In this document: piece by piece, positions 7,011 to 7,270 of the stretch
Numbering within the stretch: the stretch's first letter is position 1
How the letters are laid out: each line of letters begins with the position of its first letter
NCBI GenBank assembly: GCA_014730295.1
Contig: WJIN01000165.1
Coordinates: forward strand, 1 to 7,270
Source: Promethearchaeota archaeon
GTDB lineage: Archaea > Asgardarchaeota > Lokiarchaeia > Sigynarchaeales > SOKP01
Reading direction: 5' to 3'
Length of the DNA: 7,270 nt
Program-made: the position numbers and the translations under genes
Notes under the pieces: generated by a model
The model's input: the letters and a program-made list of their open reading frames with translations, nothing else
What the model was told of the DNA's origin: nothing
Database searches by the model: none

Positions 7011-7099
7011 AGCAATCTATAGGGTTGCTTTAGGAGCCTCCGTTGGGGCTCACTCAAAGGATAGACACTGTCTAGAATTGTCTAGATTTTTACCAACGG
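7008..7099 (+). ncRNA. Candidate guide-RNA scaffold (reRNA/omega-RNA-like) overlapping the nuclease stop codon
   Basis: Hairpin 1 pairs TGAAGCAA (7008-7015, including the stop codon) with TTGCTTTA (7025-7032), one G-U. Hairpin 2 pairs GAGCC (7034-7038) with GGCTC (7047-7051) and has an 8-nt loop, TCCGTTGG. Its loop bases CCGTTGG (7040-7046) are exactly complementary to CCAACGG (7093-7099), a predicted 7-bp pseudoknot with five G-C pairs. Hairpin 3 pairs TCTAGA (7071-7076) with TCTAGA (7081-7086). This segment is clearly more GC-rich and structured than the other intergenic DNA. TnpB guide RNAs are known to overlap the 3' end of tnpB, and a pseudoknot next to the guide is common in TnpB and Cas12 RNAs. 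The guide would then begin at about 7100, inside the broken pirin gene. The base pairing is seen; the RNA and its function are inferred. The T run at 7087-7091 could instead end transcription before the pseudoknot strand. Confidence 0.55.
7069..7091 (+). terminator. Hairpin plus T5: possible terminator, built on a 10-bp tandem repeat
   Basis: TGTCTAGAAT (7069-7078) is directly followed by TGTCTAGATT (7079-7088), a tandem repeat with one mismatch. Because TCTAGA is self-complementary, 7071-7076 pairs with 7081-7086 around an ATTG loop, followed by TTTTT (7087-7091). This has the form of a factor-independent terminator for the nuclease transcript. An alternative pairing, TAGAC (7062-7066) with GTCTA (7070-7074), excludes it, so a two-state structure is possible. 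It may be part of the guide-RNA scaffold rather than a terminator. Confidence 0.4.
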
Positions 7100-7203
7100 T
7101 CATAATTTTCTCCAAAGGAAAAATGCCATCTCCCATCGAACGTCCCGTGCTCGATTCTGCCGTGAGCTTGATAGATTTCCTCCGGACTACGTATTTTAAT
7201 CAT
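7090..7203 (-). pseudogene. Pirin-family (cupin) protein, N-terminal fragment only
   Basis: ATG at 7201-7203 opens a 37-residue frame beginning MIKIRSPEEIYQAHG and containing GTFDGRWHFSFGENYD. This matches the start of pirin-family cupins, whose N-terminus reads like 'HGTF.GRWHFSF..YYDP'. Pirins are about 230-300 residues. Here homology ends at the Asp codon 7099-7101, where family members have Pro next. Three codons later the frame hits TAA (7090-7092). GAGTGAG (7209-7215) sits five bases before the ATG as a ribosome binding site, so this was a real gene start. The simplest reading is that the nuclease element or a rearrangement cut the gene at about 7099. The metal-binding residues of the cupin lie in the missing part, so the fragment cannot be functional. 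The family call rests on about 35 residues. Confidence 0.65.
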
Positions 7204-7261
7204 CTTTTCTCACTCTAATTTTTATTATTGGATATAAAAAGAAAGTCGAATTTATAAATTC
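7204..7261 (-). promoter_or_regulatory. Promoter and RBS of the broken pirin gene
   Basis: On the minus strand a TATA-like TTTATAAA (7251-7258) lies inside a perfect 14-bp palindrome, GAATTTATAAATTC (7248-7261). Transcription would start near 7228, giving a short leader with GAGTGAG at 7209-7215. A second TATA-like site (TTTATATC, about 7231-7238) would give an almost leaderless message and is less compatible with the ribosome binding site. If active, this promoter drives antisense transcription across the presumed guide and scaffold of the nuclease locus. Confidence 0.4.
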
Positions 7262-7270
7262 TACATTTAT

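Larger units (their letters stand above)
1989..7099 (+). mobile_element. Possible mobile element carrying the giant nuclease (right edge ~7099, left edge unknown)
   Basis: TnpB-type nucleases usually travel in IS200/IS605-like elements or derivatives. Here the right side ends in structured DNA and abuts a pirin-family gene whose homology stops abruptly at about 7099, as expected for an insertion junction. No transposase lies in the window, no terminal or target repeats are convincing, and the missing pirin remainder is not found to the left. The start given is only the gene start. The element may begin in the intergenic region 1549-1988 or outside the window, or its left side may have been lost by rearrangement. 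Confidence 0.35.

Noticed and set aside
6973..7218. Plus-strand 81-codon open frame overlapping the end of the nuclease gene
   Set aside because: It starts inside the RuvC-III coding region in another frame, crosses the hairpin region, and runs antisense to the recognisable pirin fragment. Its translation has no family-like character.

Overview
The window is AT-rich (GC roughly one third, lower between genes) and looks archaeal. Candidate TATA-type promoters and short AGGTGA-like ribosome binding sites are visible. The main genes start with TTG, and one remnant resembles the secreted prenyltransferase/squalene-cyclase-repeat proteins common in Asgard archaea. Asgard (Loki/Heimdall-like) is my best guess at the lineage. 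It is an inference from gene content and style, since no marker gene is present.

Layout from left to right. Positions 1-661 hold no gene. Positions 662-1548 (minus) carry a decayed gene for a secreted helical-repeat protein, broken by an in-frame stop and a frameshift. Positions 1549-1988 are a divergent intergenic region with candidate promoters and two perfect inverted repeats; one of these brackets the leader and start codon of the next gene. Positions 1989-7010 (plus) are one uninterrupted gene for a 1673-residue protein. It has an N-terminal zinc ribbon, more than 1200 residues of mostly helical basic sequence, and a C-terminal TnpB/Cas12-type nuclease core. All three RuvC acidic residues (D1339, E1576, D1660) and the four-cysteine zinc finger are intact. 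This is several times longer than a TnpB (about 400 aa) and longer than typical Cas12 proteins.

The stop codon sits inside a run of hairpins (7008-7099). An 8-nt hairpin loop contains CCGTTGG, which is perfectly complementary to CCAACGG at 7093-7099, giving a predicted pseudoknot. Directly after that strand, opposite-strand reading from 7203 down to about 7099 is the first ~35 residues of a pirin-family protein, which then loses its homology. The right edge of the element therefore appears to fall at about 7099. By analogy with TnpB reRNA/omega-RNA, 7008-7099 would be the scaffold and the adjoining pirin-gene DNA would supply the guide.

Taken together, the window probably holds a giant TnpB/Cas12-like RNA-guided nuclease with a 3'-overlapping guide RNA, sitting in (or left over from) a mobile element that broke a pirin gene. 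No CRISPR array, cas1/cas2 or tnpA is present in the window. The rest of the pirin gene is not found on the left side, so the left boundary is unknown. The nuclease family and its catalytic motifs are visible directly. The guide RNA and element model is inference from structure and position.
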